Positions 20,227 through 30,370 of a DNA stretch of 64,000 nucleotides are shown piece after piece. The translations under genes were made by a program, and so were the position numbers. The notes under the pieces were generated by a model. That model searched no databases. It saw only the letters and a program-made list of their open reading frames with translations, and was not told the origin of the DNA. The DNA is from Thermaerobacter subterraneus DSM 13965 (GTDB lineage: Bacteria > Bacillota > Sulfobacillia > Thermaerobacterales > Thermaerobacteraceae): contig NZ_JH976535.1 in assembly GCF_000183545.2 (NCBI RefSeq), positions 797,890-861,889 on the forward strand, read 5' to 3'. Within the stretch, counting starts at the first letter, position 1; every line of letters begins with the position of its first letter.

Positions 20227-21147
20227 ATGAAACGGTACATCGTGAAGCGCCTGTTGGCAGCCGTGATCACCTTGCTCGGCGTCACCTTCGCCGTGTTCCT
20301 CACCGTGCGGCTCATTCCGGGTGACCCGGCGGTGGTCATCGCCGGCCCTATGGCGAGCGCCCAGGAGGTCGAGCGCATCCGCACCCAGCTGGGACTCGAC
20401 CGGCCGTTCCTGGAGCAGTACGGGGCCTACCTTTCCCGGCTGATCCGGGGTGACCTGGGTGTTTCGGCCCGTACCCAGCAACCGGTATTGCGTGAGATCC
20501 TGGCGCGGCTGCCCTACACCCTGGAACTGGCATTGGTGAGCGGTGCCCTGGCGACGGTAACGGGGGTGGCGGCGGGGGTGATCGCCGCCACCCGCCGCTA
20601 CACGCTGTTCGACTACCTGGCCTCATTCGGCACGTTGCTCGGCGTCTCGATGCCTGTCTACTGGCTCGGCATCCTGCTCATCGTGCTCTTTGCCGTGCGC
20701 CTGCAGTGGCTGCCGGCCGCCGGGGCGGACGAACCGGCGAGCATCGTGTTGCCGGCCTTGACCCTCACTGCCTATTCGGTGGCGCTGGTGGCACGGATGA
20801 CCCGGGCCACGATGTTCGAGGTGCTGGAGCAGGACTACGTGCGGACGGCATGGGCCAAGGGATTGCCGCGGCGGCGCATCATCTACCGGCATGCCCTGCG
20901 TAACGCGCTGGTCCCCATCGTCACCGTGGTAGCGCTGCAGTTCGGCGCCCTGCTGGGCGGTGCGGTTCTCACCGAGTCCGTGTTCGCGTGGCCGGGCCTC
21001 GGCCTGCTGCTGGTGGACTCCATCTTTGCCCGGGATTTTCCCATGGTGCAGGGCATCGTCCTGATCTACTCGACCATGATCATCCTTTTGAATCTTGGGG
21101 TGGATCTGCTCTATGCCTACGTTGACCCCCGGATCCGCTACGGTTGA
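20227..21147 (+). CDS. dppB: Peptide ABC transporter permease DppB/OppB
   Basis: 306 aa, ATG start. Six-span permease of the DppB type. The N-terminus IVKRLLAAVITLLGVT gives the first span, a periplasmic segment contains RLIPGDPA and DLGVSAR, and the EAA loop is at YVRTAWAKGLPRRRIIYRHALRNAL (~205-229). It ends in DPRIRY, as is usual for the family. It forms the channel with DppC, whose gene starts within or just after its 3' end. Confidence 0.92.
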   Translation: MKRYIVKRLLAAVITLLGVTFAVFLTVRLIPGDPAVVIAGPMASAQEVERIRTQLGLDRPFLEQYGAYLSRLIRGDLGVSARTQQPVLREILARLPYTLELALVSGALATVTGVAAGVIAATRRYTLFDYLASFGTLLGVSMPVYWLGILLIVLFAVRLQWLPAAGADEPASIVLPALTLTAYSVALVARMTRATMFEVLEQDYVRTAWAKGLPRRRIIYRHALRNALVPIVTVVALQFGALLGGAVLTESVFAWPGLGLLLVDSIFARDFPMVQGIVLIYSTMIILLNLGVDLLYAYVDPRIRYG

Positions 21148-21157
21148 GACGGCGCCC

Positions 21158-22036
21158 ATGGCACCCGAGGGCCGAGTACCCGAGCGGGCGCGGCGCGGGG
21201 CGTTCTGGCGGCGGTTTCGTCGCAACAGGCCGGCGGTGGTCGGACTGGTCATCGTGGTGCTGCTCACGTTGCTGGCCATCCTGGCGCCCGTGCTGACGTC
21301 CCACGACCCGCAGGCCCAGAAGCTCTCGGCCGTCTTCCAGCCGCCGTCGCGAGAGCATCCGCTGGGGACCGACCACCTGGGACGGGATATGGCCGCGCGG
21401 CTCCTCTACGGGGCGCGCTACTCCCTGGCGATCGGTGCCCTGGCGGTGGCCATCGGTTTGGCCGTGGGGGTTCCTCTGGGGGTCGTGTCCGGGTACTACG
21501 GGGGCTTCGTCGATTTGATCATTCAGCGGGTGACGGACATCTTGCTCTCGTTCCCGACCTTCCTCCTGGCCCTGTTGCTGGTGGCAGCGCTGGGCGTCGG
21601 CGTCGAGAATGCCGTGCTGTCCGTGGGCATCGGGACGATCCCGGCCTTTGTACGGATCGTGCGGGGGGTCGTGCTCGTGCTCAGGGAGCAGCCCTACGTG
21701 GAAGCCGCGCGTTCCATCGGGGTCTCGGACGGGCGTGTGATCTTCCGTCACATCCTGGTCAACGCGTGGCCCCCGGTCATCGTGCAGGCGACTCTGAGCA
21801 TGGGTTCGACCATCCTCGTCGCCTCCGGCCTCGGGTTCCTGGGCCTGGGCGTGCCCCCGGGGACCCCCGAGTGGGGCGCGATGCTGGGCGAGGGCCGGCA
21901 GTATATCTTTAGCGCCTCCCACCTGGCGACCATCCCCGGTGTTGCCATCTTCCTGGCCGTGCTCGCCTTCAACCTGGTCGGCGATGGGTTGCGGGATGCC
22001 CTGGACCCGCGCCTGCGGAACGTCAAGGCCGCATGA
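21158..22036 (+). CDS. dppC: Peptide ABC transporter permease DppC/OppC
   Basis: 292 aa from ATG 21158, which leaves about 20 residues before the first span, as in relatives. ATG 21113, with GGGGTGGA upstream and a 35-nt overlap with dppB, is a serious alternative start. Motifs: RRFRRNRPAVVGLV, the periplasmic PLGTDHLGRDMAARLLYGAR block and the EAA loop YVEAARSIGVSDGRVIFRHIL. Six membrane spans. Partner of DppB. A 183-nt gap with no recognisable gene separates it from dppD. Confidence 0.9.
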   Translation: MAPEGRVPERARRGAFWRRFRRNRPAVVGLVIVVLLTLLAILAPVLTSHDPQAQKLSAVFQPPSREHPLGTDHLGRDMAARLLYGARYSLAIGALAVAIGLAVGVPLGVVSGYYGGFVDLIIQRVTDILLSFPTFLLALLLVAALGVGVENAVLSVGIGTIPAFVRIVRGVVLVLREQPYVEAARSIGVSDGRVIFRHILVNAWPPVIVQATLSMGSTILVASGLGFLGLGVPPGTPEWGAMLGEGRQYIFSASHLATIPGVAIFLAVLAFNLVGDGLRDALDPRLRNVKAA

Positions 22037-22219
22037 GCGACTCGAGGTCGCCTGACCGGCGCCGCCCCGATGCGGGTTCCTGAGGACGCTCGGGCAGAGT
22101 CGAGGGGTGCGACTGTGCATGGCAGGGGGGCAGGGCCGGGCTGTGCCCGCAGGTATCGGGCCGAGGTGGCCACGTGATGTTCTGTGCCTTGCGGCTGGTT
22201 GGACGGAGCGTGAGAACGC

Positions 22220-23218
22220 ATGCAACAGGACGACTTGTTGGAGATCCGAGGTCTACGGACGAGCTTTCAGACGGAAGAGGGGCCGGTTCCCGCCGTCCAC
22301 GGTGTCGATCTCACCATTCGCCGCGGCGAGACCCTGGCGGTGGTGGGGGAGTCCGGTTGTGGCAAGAGCGTGACGGCTCTCTCCATCCTGCGTCTGATTC
22401 CCTCACCCCCGGGCCGGATCGAGGCGGGACAGATCATCTTCGAGGGGCGCGATCTCCTCCGCCTGTCCGAAGAGGAGATGCGGCGCATCCGCGGCAACGA
22501 GATCGCCATGATCTTTCAGGAGCCCATGACCTCCCTCAACCCGGTCTTCACCGTCGGAGACCAGATTGCCGAGGTGTTCATGTTCCACCGGGGTATGAGC
22601 CGTCGGGACGCCCTGGAACAGGCGGTGGAGATGCTCCGGCACGTGGGCATCCCGGCGCCGGAGCGGCGGGTGCGAGAGTACCCGCACCAGATGTCGGGCG
22701 GGATGCGGCAGCGGGTCATGATCGCCATGGCCCTGGCCTGCCATCCCAAGCTCCTCATCGCCGACGAGCCGACGACGGCCCTGGACGTGACCATCCAGGC
22801 CCAGATCCTCGACCTGATGCGCCGGCTCAAGGAGGAGCTGGGCATGGCCATCCTGCTCATCACCCACGACCTGGGCGTGGTGGCGGAGATGGCCGAGCGG
22901 GTCGTGGTGATGTACGCCGGTCGGGTGGTGGAGGAAGGCGACGTGTACTCGATTTTCCGCAATCCCGTCCACCCGTACACGGAAGGGCTCTTGCGCTCCA
23001 TCCCGCGCCTGGACGAAGACCGCGAGCGGCTGCCCGCCATCGAGGGCACCGTACCGAGCCCTGGGCAACTGCCCCGGGGGTGCCCGTTCCACCCGCGCTG
23101 CCCCTATGCCACGGACACCTGCCGGGAGGTCGAACCCCGCCTGGAACCGCTGGGCGAGGGGCGGTACGCGGCCTGCCACCTGGCGGCGGAGCGCCTGACC
23201 GGGGAGGGGGTGGTCTGA
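22220..23218 (+). CDS. dppD: Peptide ABC transporter ATPase DppD/OppD
   Basis: 332 aa, ATG start. Walker [11 protein letters not shown]-loop [11 protein letters not shown], signature MSGGMRQRV, Walker [13 protein letters not shown], switch His in ITHD. The C-terminal oligopeptide-transporter domain has the cysteine cluster CPFHPRCPY...C seen in DppD/OppD, where a 4Fe-4S-like role has been suggested. It is a cytoplasmic energy subunit. Its stop is followed after one base by dppF. Confidence 0.93.
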   Translation: MQQDDLLEIRGLRTSFQTEEGPVPAVHGVDLTIRRGETLAVVGESGCGKSVTALSILRLIPSPPGRIEAGQIIFEGRDLLRLSEEEMRRIRGNEIAMIFQEPMTSLNPVFTVGDQIAEVFMFHRGMSRRDALEQAVEMLRHVGIPAPERRVREYPHQMSGGMRQRVMIAMALACHPKLLIADEPTTALDVTIQAQILDLMRRLKEELGMAILLITHDLGVVAEMAERVVVMYAGRVVEEGDVYSIFRNPVHPYTEGLLRSIPRLDEDRERLPAIEGTVPSPGQLPRGCPFHPRCPYATDTCREVEPRLEPLGEGRYAACHLAAERLTGEGVV

Positions 23219-23219
23219 G

Positions 23220-24311
23220 ATGACGGCAGAGGTGGCGACGCGGTCGCCGGACCCGGCCGTGGGACCCCGGCAGGAGGTCCTGGTGCAGGTCCGCGATGTA
23301 CGCAAGTGGTATCCGGTGACCGGCGGCGGTCTGTTCTCCGCGGTCATCGGCCACGTCAAGGCGGTGGACGGCGTCAGCTTCGACATCTACCGCGGGGAGA
23401 CCCTGGGCCTGGTGGGCGAGTCGGGCTGCGGCAAGACCACCCTCGGCAAGGTGATCCTGCGGCTGCAGGAGCCCACTGCCGGTTCCGTGCTGTTCGAGGG
23501 CCGGGACGTGTTCAAGATGAAGCCCGAGGAACTCCGCCGGCTGCGCCGCGAGATGCAGATCGTGTTCCAGGACCCCTACGCTTCCCTCAACCCGCGGATG
23601 ACGGTGGAGGAGATCATCGGAGAGCCTCTCGAGGTCCACGGCGTCGCGCGGGGCCCGGCCAAGCGGAAGCGCGTCAAGGAGCTCTTGGAAGTGGTCGGCC
23701 TGTCTCCGGCCCACGCCCACCGCTACCCCCACGAGTTCTCGGGCGGCCAGCGGCAGCGCATCGGCATCGCCCGGGCCCTGGCCCTGAACCCCAAACTGAT
23801 CGTATGCGACGAGCCCGTGTCGGCCCTGGACGTGTCCATCCAGGCCCAGATCCTCAACCTCCTGGCCGACCTGCAGAGGGAGTTCGGTCTCACCTACCTG
23901 TTCATCGCCCACGGCCTGGCGGCGGTGAAGCACATCTCCAACCGGGTGGGCGTGATGTACCTGGGGAAGCTGGTAGAGCTGGCGGACAAGCACGAGCTCT
24001 ACCGCAATCCCCTGCACCCCTACACCGAGGCGCTGCTGTCGGCGATCCCCATCCCCGACCCTACGGTGAAGCGGGAGCGCATCATCCTCCAGGGCGACGT
24101 GCCCAGCCCGCTGAACCCGCCGCGGGGGTGCCGGTTCCACACCCGCTGCCCGCTGGCGGAGGCGATCTGCCGGGAGAAGGAGCCGCCGCTGGTGGACATC
24201 GGCGGCGGTCACTGGGTGGCCTGCCACCTGCGGGCGGGGGAGGGGGCGACGGCACTAGCCGGTGCCGCCGTATCCCACCGGCGGGTACCCGACGACGTTG
24301 TGGCCCGATAA
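23220..24311 (+). CDS. dppF: Peptide ABC transporter ATPase DppF/OppF
   Basis: 363 aa, ATG start one base after the dppD stop, preceded by GGGGAGGGGG. Walker [11 protein letters not shown]-loop [11 protein letters not shown], signature FSGGQRQRI, Walker [13 protein letters not shown], switch-His form IAHG. The C-terminal [14 protein letters not shown] cluster matches the oligo-HPY domain. It heterodimerises with DppD. It is the last gene of the importer operon, converging on ilvB from the opposite strand. Confidence 0.93.
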   Translation: MTAEVATRSPDPAVGPRQEVLVQVRDVRKWYPVTGGGLFSAVIGHVKAVDGVSFDIYRGETLGLVGESGCGKTTLGKVILRLQEPTAGSVLFEGRDVFKMKPEELRRLRREMQIVFQDPYASLNPRMTVEEIIGEPLEVHGVARGPAKRKRVKELLEVVGLSPAHAHRYPHEFSGGQRQRIGIARALALNPKLIVCDEPVSALDVSIQAQILNLLADLQREFGLTYLFIAHGLAAVKHISNRVGVMYLGKLVELADKHELYRNPLHPYTEALLSAIPIPDPTVKRERIILQGDVPSPLNPPRGCRFHTRCPLAEAICREKEPPLVDIGGGHWVACHLRAGEGATALAGAAVSHRRVPDDVVAR

Positions 24312-24317
24312 CGTTGC

Positions 24318-24339
24318 GGGGTAGCCTGCCGGCTACCCC
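24318..24339. terminator. Shared hairpin between convergent dppF and ilvB
   Basis: Perfect 9-bp inverted repeat GGGGTAGCC-TGCC-GGCTACCCC in the 21-bp space between the two convergent stop codons, overlapping the last codons of ilvB. No T-tract follows in either direction. It may be a bidirectional or factor-assisted terminator, or only a 3'-end stabiliser. Confidence 0.5.
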
Positions 24340-26408
24340 ACGATCATCTCCTTCAGCGCCGCCCCCGGCGGCACCATGGGCAGCACGTGCTCCTCTTGCC
24401 GCACCACGCAGTCCACCACCACCGGCCCCGGGCGGGCCAGGGCCTCGCGCACCGTCCCGGCCAGTTCGTCCGGGTGGGTGATGCGGTAGGCCGCCACCCC
24501 GTAGGCCTCGGCCAGCTTGACGAAGTCCGGCTGGTGCTCGAAGACGCTGGCCGACAGCCGCTGCCCGTAGAACAGGTCCTGCCACTGCCGCACCATGCCG
24601 TGGGCGCGGTTATTAATAATGAAGACTTTCACCGGTAGCCCTAGCTCGGCCAGCGTCGACAGCTCCTGGACGTTCATCTGGAAGCTGCCGTCGCCGTCGA
24701 TGCACAGCACCCGGGCGTCCGGGCGGGCCAGCTGGGCGCCGAGGGCGGCGGGCAGTCCGTAGCCCATGGTGCCCAGGCCGCCGGAGGTTAAAAACTGCCG
24801 GGGCCAACGATAGCGGTAGAACATGGCCGCCCACATCTGGTGCTGGCCGACGCCGGTGACCACGAGGGCGTCACCGCCCGTGGCGCGCTCGAGCTCCTCG
24901 ATCACCGCCTGGGGAAGCAGCTCGCGGCGGGCCAGGTCCCGGTCGTAGCGGTACGGGTGCTCCTGCTTCCAGCCGTTCACCCGCTCGAGCCACGGGCTGC
25001 GATCGGACCACTCGTCCGGACGAACCCGGCCCAGGGCCTCCCGCAGCGCCTCCAGCCCCTGCCGGGCGCCGGCGGCGATGGCCACCCGCGGTGCCTTGAC
25101 CTTGCCCAGCTCGGCGGCGTCGACGTCGATGTGGATGATGGCGGCCTCCGGGGCGAAGTCCGACACCCTGCCGGTCACCCGGTCGTCAAAGCGGGCCCCG
25201 ACGGCGATCAGGCAATCGGTCTCGGTCAGGGCCATGTTGGCGGCGTAGGTGCCGTGCATGCCGGGCATGCCGAGGAAGAGGGGATGGTCGCCCGGCATGG
25301 CGCCCAAGGCCATGAGGGTGGTCGTGGTCGGAAGAACCGCCCCTTCGGCCAGCTGGCGCAGCGCCTCGGCGGCCCCGGCGACGATCACGCCGCCCCCGGC
25401 ATAGAGCACGGGCCGGCGGGCGCGGGCGATGAGCCGGGCAGCCTCCTCGAGGCGCTCCGCATCGTGCGGGCGAGGATGCCAGCGCCCAGGGGGGGTGGGT
25501 CGGGCGAGGCCCGTCCCGGAATCCGCGGCGGAATGCCCGAAACAAGATACCGAACGCCGCAACGGCCGGTCCCAGGCCCGAGGCGAGATGGTGGCCGTGA
25601 AGACGTCCTTGGGGATGTCCACCAGCACCGGCCCGGGGCGGCCGGATGCAGCCACGGCGAAGGCCTCCCGCAGGACGGCGGGCAGCTCCTCGGGGTCCAG
25701 CACCAGGTAGTTGTGCTTGGTCACCGGCATGCTGACACCGAAGGTATCGGCTTCCTGGAAGGCGTCGGTGCCGAGGAACGCCCGCCCCACGTTGCCGGTG
25801 ACGGCCACCACGGGGACCGAATCCAGATAAGAGGTGGCCAGGCCGGTGATCAGATTGGTCGCTCCAGGGCCCGAGGTGGCGATGCACACCCCCACCCGCC
25901 CGCTGGCCCGGGCGTAGCCGTCGGCGGCCAGGGCGGCACCCTGCTCGTGGCGGGCCAGGACGTGGCGGATGGGGGCACCGTAGAGGGCGTCGTAGAGGGG
26001 CAGCACGGCGCCGCCGGGAATGCCGAACACCACCTCCACGCCCTGCTCGACCAGGACCCGCACCACCGCTTCCGCACCGGTCATGGGTGCACGCTCGCTA
26101 CCGGCGGTCACGGGTGGATGCTCACTGCCGGCGGCGGGTGCCTGCCTGGTCCCGGCCGTGGATGCCTCGGCTCCGTTCCACCAACTCACCCGGCCGTCCG
26201 AGGTTGTCTTGCTTGCCCCGTCGTCACCTGCTACCCTCGGCGCCGGGTTTCCGTTGGCAACCCGGCCATGGCCTGCTGCCGGCGCCGCCCGAAGGAGCCC
26301 GGACTGCCTCCCCTCCGGGTTGGGCACCCCCTCCGGGCCGGGCGGATGTCCGTCCGCGGCGGTCGTTGAAGCTGGGCGGGCCGCGACTTGCTCGCCAGAT
26401 GAAGACAC
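24333..26408 (-). CDS. ilvB: Acetolactate synthase, large catalytic subunit
   Basis: 691 aa from GTG 26408, preceded 7 nt upstream by GAGGAGGG in the 41-nt gap after ilvD. The conserved enzyme only begins near ATG 26084 (TGAEAVVRVLVEQG), which has no good ribosome site, so a ~108-residue Ala/Gly/Pro/Thr-rich extension is likely translated. Core features: FGIPGGAVLPLYD, catalytic Glu in RHEQGA, FAD-binding middle domain, and TPP motif GDGSFQMN...NN at the C-terminal end. A ~30-residue insert precedes the middle domain (around GHSAADSGTG). It condenses pyruvate with pyruvate or 2-oxobutyrate. The regulatory subunit ilvN is at the far, promoter-proximal end of the operon. Confidence 0.93.
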   Translation of the reverse strand: MSSSGEQVAARPASTTAADGHPPGPEGVPNPEGRQSGLLRAAPAAGHGRVANGNPAPRVAGDDGASKTTSDGRVSWWNGAEASTAGTRQAPAAGSEHPPVTAGSERAPMTGAEAVVRVLVEQGVEVVFGIPGGAVLPLYDALYGAPIRHVLARHEQGAALAADGYARASGRVGVCIATSGPGATNLITGLATSYLDSVPVVAVTGNVGRAFLGTDAFQEADTFGVSMPVTKHNYLVLDPEELPAVLREAFAVAASGRPGPVLVDIPKDVFTATISPRAWDRPLRRSVSCFGHSAADSGTGLARPTPPGRWHPRPHDAERLEEAARLIARARRPVLYAGGGVIVAGAAEALRQLAEGAVLPTTTTLMALGAMPGDHPLFLGMPGMHGTYAANMALTETDCLIAVGARFDDRVTGRVSDFAPEAAIIHIDVDAAELGKVKAPRVAIAAGARQGLEALREALGRVRPDEWSDRSPWLERVNGWKQEHPYRYDRDLARRELLPQAVIEELERATGGDALVVTGVGQHQMWAAMFYRYRWPRQFLTSGGLGTMGYGLPAALGAQLARPDARVLCIDGDGSFQMNVQELSTLAELGLPVKVFIINNRAHGMVRQWQDLFYGQRLSASVFEHQPDFVKLAEAYGVAAYRITHPDELAGTVREALARPGPVVVDCVVRQEEHVLPMVPPGAALKEMIVG

Positions 26409-26449
26409 GGTGCAACCCTCCTCAACCGATCGTCTTGTCGCCCATCCGG

Positions 26450-28165
26450 TCAACCCATCAGCACCGCGCCCGTGTTCGCCGAGGTCACCGCCCGGGCATA
26501 CCGCGCCAGATAGCCCCGCGTCTCCCGCGGGGGCCGCGGCTGCCACCGCTCGCGGCGGCGGGCCAGTTCGTCCGGAGGAACCCGGAGCTCCAGGCGCCGG
26601 CCCGGGATGTCGATCTCGATGACGTCGCCCTCCTCGATCAGGGCGATGGGGCCGCCAGCCGCCGCCTCCGGGGAGACGTGGCCGATGGAAGCGCCGCGGG
26701 TGGCGCCGGAGAAGCGCCCGTCGGTGATCAGGGCCACCTCCCGGTCCAGGCCCATGCCCGCCAGGGCGGCCGTGATGGCGAGCATCTCCCGCATCCCGGG
26801 GCCACCCCGTGGCCCCTCGTAGCGGATCACCACCACGTCGCCCGGGCGGATGGCGCCCTCACGGATGGCGGCGGTAGCTTCTTCCTCGCCGTCGAAGACG
26901 CGGGCCGGCCCGCGGTGGCGCAGCATGGCGGGGTCGACCGCGCCCTGCTTGACCACGGCGCCGTCGGGGGCCAGGTTGCCCCGCAGCACCGCCAGGCCGC
27001 CCTCGGGGCTGTGGGGTTCTTCCAGCGGCCGGATGACCTCGGAGCGCCAAGCTCGCGCCCGCAGGATGCGCCGCTCGGCGGCGGCCAGGTTCTCGGCCAC
27101 GGTGCGGCTCGTCACGGTCAGCACCGAGCCGTCAATGTGCCCGCCCCGCAGCAGCTCGGCCATCACCGCCTGGATGCCGCCCGCCTGGTGCAGGTCCTGG
27201 ATGTGGTGCGGGCCGGCCGGCGAGAGCTTGCAGAGCTGCGGCGTGGAGCGGCTGATCTCGTCGATCAAATCCAGGTTGATGACGTCTGCCAGCCCGGCCT
27301 CGTAGGCGATGGCCAGCAGGTGCAGCACCGTGTTGGTGGAGCAGCCCAGGGCCATGTCCACGGCCAGGGCGTTGCGGAAGGCGGCCTCGGTCAGGATGTC
27401 CCGAGCCCGGATGCCGCGGCGCACCAGCTCCATCACCTGCATGCCGGCCTGCTTGGCCAGGCGCAGCCGGGCGGCCTCCACCGCCGGGATCGTGCCGTTG
27501 CCGGGCAGGCCGAGGCCGATGGCCTCCGTCAGGCAGTTCATGGAGTTGGCGGTGAACATGCCCGAGCAGGAGCCGCAGGTGGGGCAGGCGGCCTCCTCCA
27601 GCTCGAAGAGTTCCTCGGCGGTGATGCGACCGGCCTGGAAGGCGCCGACGCCCTCGAACACCGTAGCCAGGTCCACCGCCCGGCCGAAGACGTTGCCGGC
27701 CATCATCGGCCCGCCGCTGACCACCACCGTGGGCAGGTTCAGGCGGGCCGCGGCCATCAGCATCCCCGGCGTGATCTTGTCGCAGTTGGGGATCAGCACC
27801 AGGCCGTCCAGCTGGTGGGCCTCGGTCACCGTCTCGATGGAGTCGGCGATCAGCTCGCGGCTGGGCAGGGAGAAGCGCATGCCCCGGTGGCCCATGGCGA
27901 TGCCGTCGTCGACGCCGATGACGCCGAACTGGATCGGCGTGCCGCCGGCCATGCGGATGCCGTCACACACCGCCCGGGCGATGTTGTCCAGGTGGACGTG
28001 GCCGGGGATGATCTCGTTGCGGCTGTTCATCACCCCGATCAGCGGCCGGCGCAACTCCTCGTCGGTGTAGCCCATGGCCTTGAAGAGGGAGCGGTGGGGG
28101 GCGCGGTGGAACCCCTCCACCACCTCCCGGCTGCGCAGGGTGGCCGTTTCCGTCAAGGGCGTCAC
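26450..28165 (-). CDS. ilvD: Dihydroxy-acid dehydratase
   Basis: 571 aa from GTG 28165, whose GTGA overlaps the leuB stop (translational coupling). Fe-S dehydratase of the IlvD/Edd family with cluster-binding cysteines in NCDKITPGM and [17 protein letters not shown], the GCSTNTVLH motif, and the C-terminal [10 protein letters not shown] motif. It converts 2,3-dihydroxy-3-methylbutanoate/pentanoate to the 2-keto acids of valine and isoleucine in the cytoplasm. Length and motifs are normal. Confidence 0.95.
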   Translation of the reverse strand: MTPLTETATLRSREVVEGFHRAPHRSLFKAMGYTDEELRRPLIGVMNSRNEIIPGHVHLDNIARAVCDGIRMAGGTPIQFGVIGVDDGIAMGHRGMRFSLPSRELIADSIETVTEAHQLDGLVLIPNCDKITPGMLMAAARLNLPTVVVSGGPMMAGNVFGRAVDLATVFEGVGAFQAGRITAEELFELEEAACPTCGSCSGMFTANSMNCLTEAIGLGLPGNGTIPAVEAARLRLAKQAGMQVMELVRRGIRARDILTEAAFRNALAVDMALGCSTNTVLHLLAIAYEAGLADVINLDLIDEISRSTPQLCKLSPAGPHHIQDLHQAGGIQAVMAELLRGGHIDGSVLTVTSRTVAENLAAAERRILRARAWRSEVIRPLEEPHSPEGGLAVLRGNLAPDGAVVKQGAVDPAMLRHRGPARVFDGEEEATAAIREGAIRPGDVVVIRYEGPRGGPGMREMLAITAALAGMGLDREVALITDGRFSGATRGASIGHVSPEAAAGGPIALIEEGDVIEIDIPGRRLELRVPPDELARRRERWQPRPPRETRGYLARYARAVTSANTGAVLMG

Positions 28166-29685
28166 GCTCCCTTCCCTGCCCCGGGCAGGCTCCCGGCCCC
28201 CGCCCGGGTGCGGGCCTTCGACTCCGCCCGGCGGCCGGCGGGGTGTCGGGTCCGGTGGCTACAGCGGTGGCCGCTGGAGGTCGCCCCGGCCGGGGGCGGG
28301 GCGACCGGCGCCACCCCCGGGGCCGCCGGGTCCGGTTCGTCCGGAAGGACCGGCCGGAAGCCGTGGTCGCCGGCGATCCAGGACACGGCCAGGTTGTCGC
28401 CGGCCACCCCGGGGCCGGAAGCGGCCGGGGCAGCGGCGGCGGAAAGGGAAGATCCCGGCACAGCCGCAGGAGGCGTCTCTCCCGTGGTCCCGGCCGTCCC
28501 ACCGGGGTAACCCTCCCCGGGCGGCGCGGGATCAGCGGGCTCCACCGGATCCCAGAAGGCCACCTGCAGCGGCGCGTCCACAGGCTCCAGGGGCGCGGGA
28601 GCCAGCCGCTCCCTGACCTTCAGGGCCACGGCCCGGCCCACCTCTTCCGTTCCGGCTACGGGAGCGCCGGGCGGGGCGATGTCGGGCGTCCACGGGCCGT
28701 AAGCCAGCACCTCGTCGATGGCGTCCTCCACGGCCCGGGCCTCCCGCTCCAGACCGAAGGCATACCGGAGCATCAGGGCGGCGGAAGCGATGGCGGCCAG
28801 GGGATTGGCGATGCCCCGGCCGGCGATGTCGGGCGCCGAACCGTGGACCGGCTCGAAGAGGGGCGGCCGCCCCGGCAGGCCCAGGCTGGCCGAGGGCAAG
28901 AGGCCCAGGGAGCCGCAGAGGGCGGCGGCCAGGTCGCTCAGGATGTCGCCAAAGGTGTTTTCCGTCACCAGGACGTCGAACCGGCCGGGGTTGCGGACCA
29001 GCTGCATGGCGGCGTTGTCGACCAGCATGTGCTCCAGCTCCACATCGCCGAACTCCTCCGCCACCGCCTCGGTGACCCGGCGCCACAGCCGCGAGGTCTC
29101 CAGCACGTTGCTCTTGTCCACGGACACCACCCGGCGCCGCCGGCCCCGGGCCAACTGGAAGGCCATGCGCACGATGCGCTCGATTTCCGGCGTGGTGTAG
29201 ACCATGGTGTCGTAGGCCCTCTCGCCGAAGGGCTCCTGCTGGAGGCCCCGCTCGCCGTAGTAGAGGCCGCCCGTCAGCTCCCGGACGATCAGCACGTCGA
29301 TGCCGGTCCCCACCACCTCGGGCCGCAGGGGCCCCCGGCCGGCCATGGCCCGATGAACCCGCACCGGCCGCAGGTTGGCGTAGGCGCCCACCGCCTTGCG
29401 CAGCCTGAGCAGGCCCGTCTCGGGCCGGCGGGCCGCCGGTTCGCGGTCCCAGCGGGGGCCGCCCACCGCACCCAGCAGGATGGCGCCGGCCGCCAGGCAT
29501 GCCTGTTCCGTCTCGGGCGGCAGGGGATCGCCGGTGGCCTCCACCGCGGCGCCGCCGATGGGGGCTTCGGTGAAGTCGAAGGCGATGCCCGTCGCCGCGC
29601 CCACGGCCTCGACCACCCGCACGGCTTCCCGGATCACCTCAGGCCCGATGCCGTCGCCCGGCAGGACGGCGATGCGACAGGTCAT
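28162..29685 (-). CDS. leuB: 3-isopropylmalate dehydrogenase with long C-terminal extension
   Basis: 507 aa from ATG 29685 (GAGGGGGCGAGG upstream; GTG 29703 also in frame). Residues 1-~355 are a complete [16 protein letters not shown], substrate/NAD residues around [24 protein letters not shown], and the metal-site NTFGDILSD. It oxidatively decarboxylates 3-isopropylmalate in leucine synthesis. The family is usually ~355 residues. Here ~150 more follow, rich in Pro/Ala/Gly and then Arg/His ([17 protein letters not shown]), with no domain I recognise. The stop overlaps the ilvD GTG. The tail may be a disordered extension that keeps the two genes overlapping. Confidence 0.93.
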   Translation of the reverse strand: MTCRIAVLPGDGIGPEVIREAVRVVEAVGAATGIAFDFTEAPIGGAAVEATGDPLPPETEQACLAAGAILLGAVGGPRWDREPAARRPETGLLRLRKAVGAYANLRPVRVHRAMAGRGPLRPEVVGTGIDVLIVRELTGGLYYGERGLQQEPFGERAYDTMVYTTPEIERIVRMAFQLARGRRRRVVSVDKSNVLETSRLWRRVTEAVAEEFGDVELEHMLVDNAAMQLVRNPGRFDVLVTENTFGDILSDLAAALCGSLGLLPSASLGLPGRPPLFEPVHGSAPDIAGRGIANPLAAIASAALMLRYAFGLEREARAVEDAIDEVLAYGPWTPDIAPPGAPVAGTEEVGRAVALKVRERLAPAPLEPVDAPLQVAFWDPVEPADPAPPGEGYPGGTAGTTGETPPAAVPGSSLSAAAAPAASGPGVAGDNLAVSWIAGDHGFRPVLPDEPDPAAPGVAPVAPPPAGATSSGHRCSHRTRHPAGRRAESKARTRAGAGSLPGAGKGA

Positions 29686-29754
29686 GTTCCTCGCCCCCTC
29701 CACCAGCTTCCGGCCGCCGCGGGACCCGCGGCCACCCTGCTGCCAGCGGAAACA

Positions 29755-30291
29755 CTACCGGCCGGCGGCGCCACGGCCGGCACCCCCTCCGCCGCCCCCG
29801 GCGCCCTGGGCGGCCAGCTTGCGCCGGGCATACTCCACCAGCCCGCCGCAGCGCAGGATCTCCTGCATGAAGGGCGGGAAGGGAGCGGCCTGGAAGGTTT
29901 CGCCCGTGGCCACCCGGCGGATGGTGCCGGCGGCCAGGTCGACCTCCACCTGCTCCCCCGTCTCCAGGGCCGCCACCGCGTCCGGGCACTCCAGGATGGG
30001 CAGCCCCACGTTGATGGCGTTGCGGTAGAAGATCCGGGCGAAGGAGCGGGCGATGACGCACTGCACCCCGGCGGCCCGGATGGCCACCGGCGCGTGTTCC
30101 CGCGACGAGCCACAGCCGAAGTTGCGCCCGGCGACGATCACGTCGCCCGGCCGGACGCCAGAGGCAAAGCTGGGGTCCAGGTCTTCCATGCAGTGGGCGG
30201 CCAGCTCGGCCGGATCGGTGGTGAAAAGGTATCGCGCCGGGATGATCACATCGGTGTTGATGTCGTCGCCGTACTTCCACACGCGGCCCAC
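29755..30291 (-). CDS. leuD: 3-isopropylmalate dehydratase small subunit
   Basis: 178 aa from GTG 30291, 8 nt after GGAGG; longer in-frame extensions upstream read nonsense from another frame of leuC. Swivel-domain protein of the short (archaeal/HacB-like) type: GDDINTDVIIPARYL and GCGSSREHAP signatures. With LeuC it isomerises 2-isopropylmalate to 3-isopropylmalate. The last ~15 residues are a Gly/Ala tail. Lies 79 nt after leuC and 69 nt before leuB. Confidence 0.93.
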   Translation of the reverse strand: MGRVWKYGDDINTDVIIPARYLFTTDPAELAAHCMEDLDPSFASGVRPGDVIVAGRNFGCGSSREHAPVAIRAAGVQCVIARSFARIFYRNAINVGLPILECPDAVAALETGEQVEVDLAAGTIRRVATGETFQAAPFPPFMQEILRCGGLVEYARRKLAAQGAGGGGGGAGRGAAGR

Positions 30292-30370
30292 GGCCGCCAC
30301 CTCCTCATCCTTCCTGGGACGAACCGGCCGCCGGCCGGCAGGCCCACCGGCGGCCGCACCGGCCGGCGCC

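Noticed and set aside
26084-26086. ATG 26084 as the ilvB start
   Set aside because: It fits the family N-terminus but has only a weak ribosome site, whereas GTG 26408 has GAGGAGGG at ideal spacing; kept as an alternative.
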